Positions 34,471-43,639 of a stretch of DNA of 63,656 nt are shown one piece after another. This stretch comes from JAYQUR01 sp038133505 (GTDB taxonomy: Bacteria > Pseudomonadota > Alphaproteobacteria > MPNO01 > UBA830). Numbering within the stretch: position 1 is the first letter of the stretch; each line of letters starts with the position of its first letter. The stretch is from contig JAYPTI010000001.1 in assembly GCA_038133505.1 (NCBI GenBank), forward strand, positions 1 to 63,656, given 5' to 3'. A model generated the notes under the pieces. The model did no database searches. It was not told the DNA's origin and saw only the letters and a list, made by a program, of their open reading frames with translations. A program made the position numbers and the translations under genes.

Positions 34471-35778
34471 CTACATCAGACCCCACAATTGGGGCAGCCA
34501 TAGGACGATGGCCGGAAAGAGCGTCAGCAGCAGCAATCGTGCCACATCGGCGAAGAAAAAGGGAATTATTCCGCGGAAGACCTGACTGAGCTCGATGTCC
34601 TTCGCGATGCCGTGGAGGACGAAAACGTTGATGCCGATCGGCGGGGTGATCATGCCGATCTCCATCGCGATGACGTTGATCACGCCCCACCATACGGGGT
34701 CGTAGCCGATATCCACGATGACCGGATAGACGAACGGCAGCGTGATCACCATCGCGGCGACGGTATCGAAGATGCTGCCGAGGACGAGAAACATCAGCTC
34801 GAACAGCAGAATGATCAGAAGCGGCGGCAGGCCGAGAGACTTGATGCCCTCGACGACTTCCTCGGGCATGTGCGACAGGGTGACGAAATAGCTGAACACC
34901 GCCGCGCCCATGATGATGATGTAGATCATCCCGGTGTTGGCGGCGGTCTCTCCCAGGCTCTGGAGAAAGATGTCCTTCGTCATGTTGCCGCGGAAGATCG
35001 TGAACAAGATCGCGAGCGAGGCGCCGACCGCGGCCGCTTCGGTCACCGTGAAGATACCCGTGTAGATGCCGCCCGAGACGACGGTCGCGAGGAAAACGAC
35101 GCCCCAGCATTCCTTCAGGATGACCAGCCGTTCCTTCCACGGAATGCGTTCGCCCGGCGGTCCCGCTTCGGGGTTCATGCGGACGTAGATCGAGATCGTG
35201 ATGAAGTAGAAGACCACCGCCAGCAGCCCCGGAATGAACGAGGCGGCGAACAGCGTGATGATGTCCTCTTCGGTCAGGATCGCGTACAGGATCATCACCA
35301 CCGACGGCGGGATGATCATCCCCAGCGTGCCGCCCGCGGCGATACAGCCGGACGCCAGGGTCGGCTGGTAGCCGCGCGACAGCATCTCCGGCAGCGCCAT
35401 GCGCGAGAACGTCGCCGCGGTCGCGACCGACGAGCCGCAAACGGCGCCGAAGCCGGCGCAGCCGCCGATGGTCGCCATCGCGAGGCCGCCCGGCCGATGG
35501 CCGATGAAGGCGTAGGCGAGGCGGTAGAGATCGGCCGACAGACCGGCCGCGCCCGCGAAACTCCCCATCAGCAGGAACAGGGCGAGCACCGCGAGTCCTT
35601 CGTTCGCGATCGCCGCCGACGGCTCGGTGCCGAGGAGCGACGCCGCCGGCTCGAACCCGATGAGGAAACCGACGCCGAAAAAGCCGGTGAGACCCATCGC
35701 GATGCCGATCGGCACGTGCAGCGCGATCATCAGGAACATGCCGGCGAGGCCGATGGAGCCGATCAGGATGGGATCCAT
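34471..35778 (-). CDS. dctM: TRAP transporter large permease DctM-like
   Basis: A 435-residue membrane protein with about 12 helices, the ion-coupled permease of a tripartite ATP-independent periplasmic transporter. Typical blocks are GSIGLAGMFLMIALHVPIG, GMIIPPSVVMILYAILTEED and ITPPIGINVFVLHGIAKD near the C-terminus. It starts three bases after the DctQ stop. It forms the 3' part of a DctP-DctQ-DctM operon, followed by NIPSNAP. Confidence 0.93.
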   Translation of the reverse strand: MDPILIGSIGLAGMFLMIALHVPIGIAMGLTGFFGVGFLIGFEPAASLLGTEPSAAIANEGLAVLALFLLMGSFAGAAGLSADLYRLAYAFIGHRPGGLAMATIGGCAGFGAVCGSSVATAATFSRMALPEMLSRGYQPTLASGCIAAGGTLGMIIPPSVVMILYAILTEEDIITLFAASFIPGLLAVVFYFITISIYVRMNPEAGPPGERIPWKERLVILKECWGVVFLATVVSGGIYTGIFTVTEAAAVGASLAILFTIFRGNMTKDIFLQSLGETAANTGMIYIIIMGAAVFSYFVTLSHMPEEVVEGIKSLGLPPLLIILLFELMFLVLGSIFDTVAAMVITLPFVYPVIVDIGYDPVWWGVINVIAMEIGMITPPIGINVFVLHGIAKDIELSQVFRGIIPFFFADVARLLLLTLFPAIVLWLPQLWGLM

Positions 35779-35781
35779 GCG

Positions 35782-36309
35782 CTACATCCCCGCCCCGGTC
35801 GGCACTTCGCCGCGGCCGGTGACCGCGGTCGCCAGCCGCTGGACGAGCACCAGAAACTGCACCGGCAGGCACATCGCGATAATCGCGGTCGTCAGCCACC
35901 ACCACGGCACGATGCTCATCTCGATGGTGCCGGTCACCCGGTCGTTCGCCTGATAGTCCAGCGTCAGGCGCAGGAACTGCCAGGCGAGCATCGTAAAGAA
36001 AAGCATCGTGAAGCTTGCCCCGAACGCCTCGAGCCACGCGCCCCCGCGCCGACCGAGACCCTTGCCGAGGAACCGGATGGTGATGTTATGGCCCTGCAGG
36101 AGCCCTGCCGGGAAGCACGACGCGATCACGACGGCGTAGATCACCTCGCCGAGATCGCTGAAACCCGGAATGCGCGGCAGGCCGAGATAGCGCATCGACG
36201 CGTCGAACATCGTCAGCATCGCCATCACGACAAGGCCGGTGAATCCGATCGTGGCGACCAGCCGCGTGAAGCGGTCGAGCCGGTCGCGCAGGCCGAGGAT
36301 CATCTCCAT
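35782..36309 (-). CDS. dctQ: TRAP transporter small permease DctQ-like
   Basis: A 175-residue membrane protein with four helices (for example LVATIGFTGLVVMAMLTMF and LTTAIIAMCLPVQFLVLVQ). PGFSDLGEVIYAVVIASCFPA and GHNITIRFLGKGLG are the conserved DctQ parts. The ATG at 36309 (MEMILGLRDRLDRF) is chosen; another ATG lies two codons later. The open frame extends upstream into the receptor gene but without support. The gap to dctP is 35 bases. Confidence 0.88.
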   Translation of the reverse strand: MEMILGLRDRLDRFTRLVATIGFTGLVVMAMLTMFDASMRYLGLPRIPGFSDLGEVIYAVVIASCFPAGLLQGHNITIRFLGKGLGRRGGAWLEAFGASFTMLFFTMLAWQFLRLTLDYQANDRVTGTIEMSIVPWWWLTTAIIAMCLPVQFLVLVQRLATAVTGRGEVPTGAGM

Positions 36310-36344
36310 GCGGGAAGGGCCCCCGGGCGGCTCGCTCTCCCTCC

Positions 36345-37352
36345 TCAGGAGCCCTTGCGGACCTCTTCGAGCGCCTTCTTGTAGGTGTCGTAGATCTTCC
36401 GGCCGTTCGGCGTCTTGGCGATCCACCAGTCGTGGACCGACTGCGCGCGCTTCATGCCGGCCTTCTCCTCGGAGGCGAAGTCCGCAAAGACGAGATCCTT
36501 CTTCGCAAGACGCTGGTCGCGGATCTTCTTGGTCTCGCCGTCATAGGCGTCGCCGCCCCATTTCGCGATGGTATCGCCGCCCCATTTCTTGAAGGCGGCC
36601 TTCTCGGCGGACGACAGGCTTTCGTGGCGCTTCTTGTTCATCAGCAGGATGAACGGAATGACTCCGACGGGCGCCTCGTAGACGTGCGTGACCAGCGAGA
36701 AGGTCTTGAAGGTCCGCATGCCGGTATAGCCCTGCACGACCGCGTCGAGCACGCCGCGCTTCAGCGCCGTATTCATTTGCGGCGAGCTCATGGTCTGCGG
36801 CGCGGCGCCGACCGACTTGATCCACTCCGCGTGGACCGGGCCGATCGCGCGGATCTTCATGTTCTTCAGGTCGTCGATCGACTTGACCGGCTTGGACGAG
36901 AAGACGTGTCCCGGCGCGGCGGTCCAGATGCCGATCGGCGTGGTGTCCTCGAAACCGCTGAGCAGACCGGCCTCGTAAAGCTTCCAGCCGGCATGCGAGC
37001 CTTCCTTCGCGGACGACGCCATGTAGGGCAGGTCGAGGACCTGAAGCTCGGGGAACTGACCCGCCGTATAGCCCGGCAGAACCCACGCGATATCCGCGAC
37101 GCCGTTCTTCACCAGCTCGTACTGCTTGAACGGGCTTTTGCCCAGCGTGCCGCCCCAGTAGCCCTGGAGTTTCGAGCTGTCGCCGATCTCCTTCTGCACC
37201 GCCGCCAGCCAAGGCTTGATGACTGTGCGGACGCCGACGCTCTTTTCGGGCACGAACGAGCCGATCTTGATCTCGGCGGCGGTCGCCGCGGTCGTGACGA
37301 GAGCGGCCAGAGCGAGGCCGGCGGTTGCGGTCGCAATCAGGGTCTTGCGCAT
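36345..37352 (-). CDS. dctP: TRAP transporter periplasmic solute-binding protein DctP-like
   Basis: A 335-residue receptor. The signal peptide is LIATATAGLALAALVTTAATAA (cleaved near residue 25). Family features include ELVKNGVADIAWVLPGYTAGQFP, the DLKNMKIRAIGPVHAEWIKS segment with the ligand-pairing arginine in KMKIRA-like context, and ALKRGVLDAVVQGY. The start at 37352 is preceded by GGAGGGAC. The ligand is probably an organic acid related to the substrates of the nearby alpha/beta hydrolases. Confidence 0.92.
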   Translation of the reverse strand: MRKTLIATATAGLALAALVTTAATAAEIKIGSFVPEKSVGVRTVIKPWLAAVQKEIGDSSKLQGYWGGTLGKSPFKQYELVKNGVADIAWVLPGYTAGQFPELQVLDLPYMASSAKEGSHAGWKLYEAGLLSGFEDTTPIGIWTAAPGHVFSSKPVKSIDDLKNMKIRAIGPVHAEWIKSVGAAPQTMSSPQMNTALKRGVLDAVVQGYTGMRTFKTFSLVTHVYEAPVGVIPFILLMNKKRHESLSSAEKAAFKKWGGDTIAKWGGDAYDGETKKIRDQRLAKKDLVFADFASEEKAGMKRAQSVHDWWIAKTPNGRKIYDTYKKALEEVRKGS

Positions 37353-37427
37353 GATGTCCCTCCAGAATTCATCCCGAAAATCGTCTGTGGGAAAATTCTG
37401 GCGCATCTCGCGCCCCGAGTCACCCCG

Positions 37428-37497
37428 CCCGAAAATTCAGACGGGAAAATTCGGGCGGGAAAATTCGAGTGGGAAAACTCGGGCGGGAAATTTCAGG
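37428..37497. repeat. Five tandem 14-base repeats (CGGGAAAATTCGGG type)
   Basis: Units at 37428, 37442, 37456, 37470 and 37484 follow the pattern cgggaaaattcggg with one to four changes each. The last unit contains the stop codon of the minus-strand hydrolase gene. Each unit holds a small AT core (GAAAATTC) in an otherwise GC-rich region, spaced so the cores recur every 14 bases. It lies in the 140-base gap upstream of dctP. Confidence 0.8.
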
Positions 37498-38395
37498 CGA
37501 GCGAGTCGACCCGATCCGGCATGTCGAGGAACGACTTCATCGCGTGCCAGAAACGCGCTCGGTTGACGCCGAGCTGCGTGTTGTGGGCCATGCCGCCGAT
37601 CGACACGAGCTGCTTGTCGCGGTGGGGCAGACGGCCGAAGAAATCCATCACGTCCGCGTCCGTGGCGATGCCGTCGTGGTCGCCGCGGACGATCAGGGCC
37701 GGACAGAAGATCTTCTCGGGTTCGACGACGGGTAGGTTCGCGCACATGTCGTAATAGGTACCGTTGGGGACGCTGCCGCCGCCGTTGTCCATTTCGGATT
37801 TTGCCGCCGCCGGCGCGAGCTCGGGAATCGTGAGGCCGGTGACGTCGCGGGTGAAGACGCCGCGGTAATATTCCTCGTCGACGATGCGGCGCGGGTTGTT
37901 CTTCCATTCCTCCAGCCGCTCGGCGCGCTTGATCAGCGTCGGCGAATCCTTGCCGGTGTAGGTCAGCGCCGCGAAGATGATCTTGCTCACCCGCTCGGGG
38001 CAGGCGTTGGCGAAGGCGCCGGCGCGCAGGGCGCCCGACGACTGCCCGAAATAGATCGCGCTCTTCTGCCCGGTCTCGCGCTCGACCACCTCGGCGGTGA
38101 CCTTGAGGTCCTCGACGCCGCAGGCGATGTCGGAGCTGCTTTCGGTATGGGTCGAGCGGCCGTAGCCCTCGTGATCGACGGTCCAGACGTCGTAGCCGAA
38201 CTTGGCGAAGGCTTCCATCAGCGAATAGCCGGGATGGCCCGGCACCTCGAGGTCGTAGCTCGACCGCGACGAGAAGGACGAGCCGTGCACCAGAAACAGC
38301 ACCGGCGCGTCGCCCGTTGCCGGACGTCGCCGGTACATCTGCAGGGTCACGTCGCCCTTCTGTGCCTGGTGTTCCTCGAAAACGATATCGGTCAT
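37493..38395 (-). CDS. Alpha/beta hydrolase (paralog of the gene at 32.8 kb)
   Basis: A 300-residue alpha/beta hydrolase and close paralog of the product of 32793-33701. Shared stretches are LFLVHGSSFS, WTVDHEGYGRSTHTE, ANLPVVEPEKIFCPALIVRG and NRARFWHAMKSFLDMPDRV. The nucleophile is probably Ser119 in GQSSG, with acid in RGDHDG and histidine in MAHNT. It is the last gene of the TctC-TctB-TctA operon (25-base gap after TctA), so each paralog has its own uptake system. The start at 38395 (MTDIVFEEHQ) is chosen over the longer GC-driven frame. The stop lies in a tandem repeat. Confidence 0.86.
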   Translation of the reverse strand: MTDIVFEEHQAQKGDVTLQMYRRRPATGDAPVLFLVHGSSFSSRSSYDLEVPGHPGYSLMEAFAKFGYDVWTVDHEGYGRSTHTESSSDIACGVEDLKVTAEVVERETGQKSAIYFGQSSGALRAGAFANACPERVSKIIFAALTYTGKDSPTLIKRAERLEEWKNNPRRIVDEEYYRGVFTRDVTGLTIPELAPAAAKSEMDNGGGSVPNGTYYDMCANLPVVEPEKIFCPALIVRGDHDGIATDADVMDFFGRLPHRDKQLVSIGGMAHNTQLGVNRARFWHAMKSFLDMPDRVDSLA

Positions 38396-38420
38396 GTCGG
38401 AAGTCTCCGGTGGGTGGGGC

Positions 38421-39950
38421 TCAGTCCTCGGGGATGTCGCTTGCCGCGCGGGCGGCCCGGTTGCGCCGCCAGTCGAGCGCATAGGGCACCAGCAGCGACA
38501 GCGCAAGACAAACCCAGAGGATATTTCCCAGTTGGGACGAGAAGAGGACGGATATGTCGCCCTGCGACATCTTCATCGCGCGCAGGAAGTACTGCTCCAG
38601 CAGCGGGCCGAGGATGACGCCGATCAGGATCGCGGCCACGTGGTATCCCGTCTTGCGGGCGACGTAGCCGAGGACGCCGAAAGCCAGTGCGAGATACATG
38701 TCGAACATGTACTGGCGCGGCACGAACGAGCCGACCAGCGTGAACGAGATGATCAACGGCGACATGTAGGCGGTCGAGACCATCGTCACCCGGCTCATGT
38801 AGCGCGACAGCGGCAGGATAGTCAGCGTCATGATCAGGTAGGTGACCGCCATCACCATGAACATGCCGTAGCCGATTTCCGGCTGGTTGCGGAACAGCGC
38901 CGGGCCGAAGCTGACGCCGTGATACTGCATGACGACCAGCATGATCGCCGCGGTCGCGCCGCCCGGAATGCCGATCACCAGCAGCGGGATCAGCGTGCCC
39001 GACGTGACGCCGTTGTTCGCGGACTCCGGCGCGATCAGCCCCTCCGGGTGGCCGGTGCCGTAAAGCTCGGGCGTCTTGGAAAAGCTCTTCGACTGCTGGT
39101 AGGCGACGAACGACGCGATGGCTGCCCCGGCGCCCGGGATGACGCCGACGATCAGGCCGATGATGCTGGTCCAGGTGATGTGCCACCATTTGCTGAAGGC
39201 GATCCGGCAGCCTTCGATGGTTTCCTTCCAGCTCGCCTTCTTCATCGCCTCGCGGCCGACATGGGTGAGCATGGAGTCGCCCTCGATGACGAGGAACGCC
39301 TCCGATACCGCGAACAGGCCCACCAGCGCCGGGATCAGCGGGATGCCGTCGTAGAGCTCCAGAAAACCCATCGTGCCGCGCGGCGTGGCGTAGACGTGAT
39401 CGGAGCCGATGAACCCGATCATCAGGCCGAGGAAGCCGGCAATCAGGCCCTTGAGCGTGTCCTTCGACGCGATGGTTGCGATCAGCGAAATGCCGAACAG
39501 CATCACGACGATCATCTCCACCGAGTGCATCACGAACGCCACTTCGGCGAGCCACGGCATCATCAGGATGGCGAGGACGGTGGTCAGCAGGCCGCCGACG
39601 GTAGAGGCGACGAACGACATCGCCAGCGCCTGCTGGCCGCGCCCCTGCTTCGCCATCGGATAGCCGTCGAGCGGCGTCGCCGCCGCGCCTGCCGTGCCCG
39701 GAATGTTCACGAGGATCGCCGGCACGCCCGCGCCCATGCGCGACGACGCGTACAGCGCCACCATGAAGACGAGGCCCATCTCCAGATCCATCGCCAGCGT
39801 CAGCGGCAGCAGGATGATGATCGTATTGGCGGCGCTGAAGCCGGGGATCGCGCCCACGATCAGGCCGAGAAAGATCGTCGGCAGAATGACCCACCAGTAG
39901 GACAGGGTGTGCCAGAAAACGCTCAGAACGATGCCGAGATCCGCGTCCAT
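38421..39950 (-). CDS. tctA: Tripartite tricarboxylate transporter permease TctA
   Basis: A 509-residue membrane protein of the TctA family. GAIPGFSAANTIIILLPL, VNIPGTAGAAATPLDGYPMAKQG, the second repeat GVIPGAGAAIASFVAYQQSK and APESANNGVTSGTLIPLL are diagnostic. It starts right after the tctB stop, with one base between. It belongs to an operon tctC-tctB-tctA-hydrolase. Unlike the TctA at 30.7 kb it has no TctB fused. Confidence 0.94.
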   Translation of the reverse strand: MDADLGIVLSVFWHTLSYWWVILPTIFLGLIVGAIPGFSAANTIIILLPLTLAMDLEMGLVFMVALYASSRMGAGVPAILVNIPGTAGAAATPLDGYPMAKQGRGQQALAMSFVASTVGGLLTTVLAILMMPWLAEVAFVMHSVEMIVVMLFGISLIATIASKDTLKGLIAGFLGLMIGFIGSDHVYATPRGTMGFLELYDGIPLIPALVGLFAVSEAFLVIEGDSMLTHVGREAMKKASWKETIEGCRIAFSKWWHITWTSIIGLIVGVIPGAGAAIASFVAYQQSKSFSKTPELYGTGHPEGLIAPESANNGVTSGTLIPLLVIGIPGGATAAIMLVVMQYHGVSFGPALFRNQPEIGYGMFMVMAVTYLIMTLTILPLSRYMSRVTMVSTAYMSPLIISFTLVGSFVPRQYMFDMYLALAFGVLGYVARKTGYHVAAILIGVILGPLLEQYFLRAMKMSQGDISVLFSSQLGNILWVCLALSLLVPYALDWRRNRAARAASDIPED

Positions 39951-39951
39951 G

Positions 39952-40455
39952 TCAGAACAGCCCGTCGATCAGGTTTTCGAAGGGGCCGTGCGGGAAACGG
40001 ATTTCGAAGGCGACGATGAACAGCAGATAGCCGGCGAGGGAGAAACAGGCGGCGACGAGCGCGGCGAGGCCCTTCGACTTGCCCCGGTTCAGCATGATCA
40101 TGGAGAGCGTCATGAACACGAACGAAGTCAGCGTGAAGCCGCCCCAGTCGATGGCGATGGTGAACAGGATCGTCAGGCCGATCAGCCCGAACCGGATCGG
40201 CAGGATCGACAGCGGCTCGACGATGTCGCGCATGCCGAGATCCGCTTCGCCGCGGGCCTTCATCATGACGACGCGGCCGATGAAGACGAGGACGAGGGCG
40301 ATCAGGATGGCGCCGACGAAGAAGGCGGCGACCTGCGCCGTCCACGGCGAATTGTAGATCGTCGAAAAGTAATAGAGGGTGAAGACGAGCGCGGCGACCG
40401 GGAAGATCAGCTCCGCGCCAAGCGACTTCTTTTCGGTGGATTGCGGGTCGTTCAT
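39952..40455 (-). CDS. tctB: Tripartite tricarboxylate transporter small subunit TctB
   Basis: A 167-residue protein with four membrane helices (LIFPVAALVFTLYYFSTIY, VAAFFVGAILIALVLVFIG, RFGLIGLTILFTIAIDWGG, ALVAACFSLAGYLLFIVAF), which is the usual TctB layout. It is separated from the upstream receptor gene by 107 bases with two strong hairpins and adjoins tctA. Confidence 0.88.
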   Translation of the reverse strand: MNDPQSTEKKSLGAELIFPVAALVFTLYYFSTIYNSPWTAQVAAFFVGAILIALVLVFIGRVVMMKARGEADLGMRDIVEPLSILPIRFGLIGLTILFTIAIDWGGFTLTSFVFMTLSMIMLNRGKSKGLAALVAACFSLAGYLLFIVAFEIRFPHGPFENLIDGLF

Positions 40456-40474
40456 GCGGATCGTCCGGAAACTG

Positions 40475-40497
40475 CGCCCCGCACGGACGGCGGGGCG
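40475..40497 (-). promoter_or_regulatory. Intercistronic hairpin upstream of tctB
   Basis: CGCCCCGC and GCGGGGCG at 40475-40482 and 40490-40497 form an eight-pair stem with a seven-base loop in the tctC-tctB gap. No T run follows. Together with the next hairpin it may stabilise the receptor mRNA or limit permease expression. Confidence 0.55.
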
Positions 40498-40505
40498 GAA
40501 ACGCG

Positions 40506-40537
40506 GCTCCCCGGACGCCGGCAGGCACCCGGGGAGC
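40506..40537 (-). promoter_or_regulatory. Intercistronic hairpin downstream of the receptor gene
   Basis: GCTCCCCGG (40506-40514) and CCGGGGAGC (40529-40537) form a perfect nine-pair stem with a 14-base loop, 25 bases past the receptor stop. No T run follows on the minus strand. Confidence 0.55.
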
Positions 40538-40562
40538 GTTCGTCAATCGGTGTCGGCGGGGC

Positions 40563-41585
40563 TTAGCCCTTCTTGCCGGTCAGCAGCGGCTTGAAGCGCG
40601 CGCCGAGCCTGGCGATGTCGGCCGCGTACTTGCCGCACTCTTCCGGCCCGCCGAAGTTGATGTACTCCCAGACGCCCTTAGCCTTGAGGATCGCCGGCTT
40701 GAAGTCGGGATCGTCGAACACCTTGCGGAACGACGCCTGGAGCGCCTGATAACGGTCGGGATGAGCCTTCGCCGCCTTGGTATGGATGGCGAACGCGCGC
40801 GCCGACAGCAGCGGCGGCACCCGGGTGCCGTAGACCTGGTTCATGGTCGGTGCGTTGTCGAGACGGCCCGGGATGACGTTCTTGTCGTTGAAGACGAGCA
40901 GCGTCTTGACCGACTTGCCGCTTGCCGCGACCGAACCGGACGTCAGCGTCGACAGGTCCATCTCGCCCGTCACCACGCCGGCGACCGTGTTCTTGCCGCC
41001 CGACAGCGGGATCAGGTTGATGTTGATGCCGACCTGCTCGGCGAACAGCAGCGCGCCGATCGAGGCGGGATGCGCCAGCCGGCTGGTGCCGACGTTGAGC
41101 GTGCGCTTCTTGCCTTCCTTGATGACGTCGTCGAGCGACTGCAGCTTCGATTTGGCGCCGACGAAGAGAACGCCCGGATCGGTGTCGACGCGGCCGAAAT
41201 AGTGATAGTCGGCGAGATCGAACGTCGGCGGCTTGACCACCCAGTTGAGCAGTTCGGGACCCATGTTGCCGAACAGCAGGTTGTAGGCGTCCGAGTCGCG
41301 CTTGCCCATGTAGACCTCGTAGCCGACGCGGCCCGAGGCGCCCGGGAAGAAGCCCGGCTCGAAATTCGTGTTCAGGTATTTCTTCCAGATACCCGTCACG
41401 CCCCGCAGCAGACGGTCGGCGCCGCCGCCGGCCCGTGTCGGCACGGTGACGTTGATGTTGCGTTCCGGAAAACCTGCCGCACGCGCACCGGCGAACGGAA
41501 GAGACGAAAGCGCCGCCGCGCCGGCGAGGGCGCCCGCGCCTTTCAGCAGATTGCGGCGATTGAAGCCGCCTTCGAATTCGGACAT
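40563..41585 (-). CDS. tctC: TctC-type periplasmic receptor, probably Tat-exported
   Basis: A 340-residue receptor. Its N-terminus has a twin-arginine-like motif (NRRNLLKGAG) and a hydrophobic stretch ending in GARAAG, so export by the Tat system is likely, unlike the other receptors here. NINVTVPTRAGGGADRLLRG and the DVIKEGKKRTLNVGTSRLAHPA region fit TctC/Bug proteins. It begins the tctCBA-hydrolase operon, with two hairpins before tctB. Start supported by AGGGAG. Confidence 0.87.
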   Translation of the reverse strand: MSEFEGGFNRRNLLKGAGALAGAAALSSLPFAGARAAGFPERNINVTVPTRAGGGADRLLRGVTGIWKKYLNTNFEPGFFPGASGRVGYEVYMGKRDSDAYNLLFGNMGPELLNWVVKPPTFDLADYHYFGRVDTDPGVLFVGAKSKLQSLDDVIKEGKKRTLNVGTSRLAHPASIGALLFAEQVGININLIPLSGGKNTVAGVVTGEMDLSTLTSGSVAASGKSVKTLLVFNDKNVIPGRLDNAPTMNQVYGTRVPPLLSARAFAIHTKAAKAHPDRYQALQASFRKVFDDPDFKPAILKAKGVWEYINFGGPEECGKYAADIARLGARFKPLLTGKKG

Positions 41586-41794
41586 CGGTTATCTCCCTAT
41601 GTGACGGCGCACTGCCGGGATGGTGGCGGCCGGATACGCGCCCGATATTTCGGGTCTCGTTACCGGCAAAACTTCCGTCAAACCCTCATGCCTGTCAATC
41701 GAGCCCGGGGGGAATCGACGTTTCTTCTTGTTGCGGTTTGTCGGCCCTGCCGGCGGTGATATGATCGGCGAGAAGTTCGATAGGGAGCGAACAA

Positions 41795-42409
41795 ATGGCT
41801 GATACCGCAACGATGACATCGACTGCCGCCGGCGCCGGATCCGGCCTGCCCACGCGCGGCGTCCACCACCTCGCGCTGACGACCGAGGACATGCAGCTGA
41901 CGACGGATTTTATCGTCAACGTGGTGGGCATGCCGCTCGTCCACGCGATGACGGTGCCGCCCGGGGTCGGGGTCGGCCCGAAGAATCGTGGCAATCCTCC
42001 GTACGAGGAAATCCGCCACTATTTCTTCGACATGGGCCACGACAGCCTGCTGGCCTATTTCGAAATTCCCAAGGGCGAAAAGCCCCAGTCCGACCGCGAT
42101 GCGATCGGCGGCATGCAGCATTGCGCGTTCGTGGTCACGCCCGCGCAGATGAAGGCGCTGCAGGGCCGGCTGGAGGCGGCCGGGGTCGAGTATGACGGCC
42201 CGGTCGACATCCTGCCGGGGCTCGTCTCGCTCTATTTCCGCGATCCGAACGGCATCCGCTTCGAAGCCTGCGCCGAACCCGAGAAAGGCGCCATGCCCGG
42301 CGTTGTCGATTCGGTGCTGCAGACCAAGACGCAGGCGCGCAAGGAGCTGGAGACGACCGGCGCCTCCGAAGAATGGATCCGCAACGTCGTCGCGCATCTT
42401 CCGGACTAG
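41795..42409 (+). CDS. VOC (glyoxalase/dioxygenase) family protein
   Basis: A 204-residue protein with one vicinal-oxygen-chelate pair of beta-alpha-beta modules. GVHHLALTTEDMQLTTDFI has a first metal histidine, MQHCAFVVTP a second, and LYFRDPNGIRFEAC the glutamate. It may be a dioxygenase, isomerase or lyase of catabolism. The reaction cannot be named. It is divergent from the tctCBA operon (209-base gap, no clear site). Start supported by AGGGAG. Confidence 0.85.
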   Translation: MADTATMTSTAAGAGSGLPTRGVHHLALTTEDMQLTTDFIVNVVGMPLVHAMTVPPGVGVGPKNRGNPPYEEIRHYFFDMGHDSLLAYFEIPKGEKPQSDRDAIGGMQHCAFVVTPAQMKALQGRLEAAGVEYDGPVDILPGLVSLYFRDPNGIRFEACAEPEKGAMPGVVDSVLQTKTQARKELETTGASEEWIRNVVAHLPD

Positions 42410-42436
42410 GCAGGACGCAGAAAGCCGGGTCACCGA

Positions 42437-43633
42437 ATGACAGCCAAGGCGCCGGTGCCCGCGACGAGAGGGAAAAGCCGTCCAATCCTGATGGCCGCCG
42501 CGCTGCTGATGGTCGCAGCGCTCGCCTGCGGCTGGATCTGGCGCGCCGATATCGCGTAATGGAGCGTGAACCGGCTCGTCGGTCTGCTGGACGGGATCGG
42601 CGGCGTGCAGTCCTATATCGACGCCAACCGGACGGATTACCTGACCGAGCAAGAGGCGCGGATCGACGTTGCGGGGACCGTCCGCGCCGCGTCGGCGGAA
42701 CAGCTCCGGGACCGGCGGGCGGCGGCGGTCCGATACATCTGGAAAGGCCCGTTTCCCGCGGACCGGCTGCCCGATTCCGTGGAAAGCGTTACGGATCGCG
42801 CCGCGGAGAAGGGATTGAAAAGCTTCCGCCGCGCGAGACGCCTGGTCGTCCGCATGGAGCACGGTATCGTCGTAGCCCCGTTGCTGATCGAGACGAACCA
42901 GCCGAAAAGCGCCGCGGCGGCGGACCGGTGTCTGGTCGTCTACCATCAGGATCACCACGCCGCCTTTCTGGGGGAGCGCGAGTGGTTCGCCCGCTTTCTG
43001 GGGGCAGGCTGCGACGTGATTGCCGTTCCGCTTCCGCTGACCGTCGACAGTCCCGCCGTCGACGTTTCCGTAGATGGCACGAACCGCCGGATCGCCGATC
43101 ACAACGACTTTGAGCTCCTTCGAAGTGCGTCGTTTTCGCCCCTGACGTACTTCGTGGAGCCGTCGGTTGCGGCGTTGAACTTCGCGCTGGCCGAACGCAG
43201 CTATCGGCGCATCGCCGCGGTCGGGCTCTCCGGCGGGGGCTGGCTCGCCGTCGTCGTTGCTGCCCTGGATAGTCGCTTTACCCATGCCTATCCGGTCGCC
43301 GGCAGCCTGCCGCGCTACCTGATGACGGCCGGCGGTCGCAACGTCGGCGATTGGGAATATCGCGAGAACGGCCTCTACGAGGCGGCCAACTTTTTCGAGC
43401 TCTATCTGCTCGGCGTTCTCGAGCCGTCCCGCCGGGCGATCCATATCTACAACCGGCGCGACACCTGCTGTTTCAAGGGGGTGCTGACGGCGGGCTTCTC
43501 GGCGCAGCTGGAGGGAATCGCGCGACGGTGGGGAATGGGGAAACTACGTTTTCACATCGACGACAGCGTCGCCAGCCACATCATTTCCACACCGGCGCTT
43601 GACCTGATCCTGGACGACTTTCTCGCACGCTAG
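42437..43633 (+). pseudogene. Alpha/beta-hydrolase-like gene interrupted by an in-frame TAA
   Basis: From ATG 42437 the frame encodes a cytoplasmic tail and membrane anchor (LMAAALLMVAALACGWIW), then meets TAA at 42557-42559. It continues in the same frame for about 355 residues (from WSVNRLVGLLDGIGG). That main part has the hydrolase nucleophile motif AAVGLSGGGWLAVV, a YHQDHHA stretch, and a histidine near the end (DDSVASHI). A GTG at 42566 could restart it, but GGAG lies only one base before that start. Either the gene is broken, or the anchor and the body are translated separately. Recoding is not supported: TAA is not a Sec or Pyl codon. A single base error at 42557-42559 would restore it. 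Confidence 0.65.
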
Positions 43634-43639
43634 TCCCGC

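Noticed and set aside
37428..37497. CRISPR array
   Set aside because: The units are 14 bases in direct contact with no spacers, so this is a simple tandem repeat.
42557..42559. Recoded stop in the hydrolase-like gene
   Set aside because: The codon is TAA, which is not used for selenocysteine or pyrrolysine, and a nonsense change or sequencing error is simpler.
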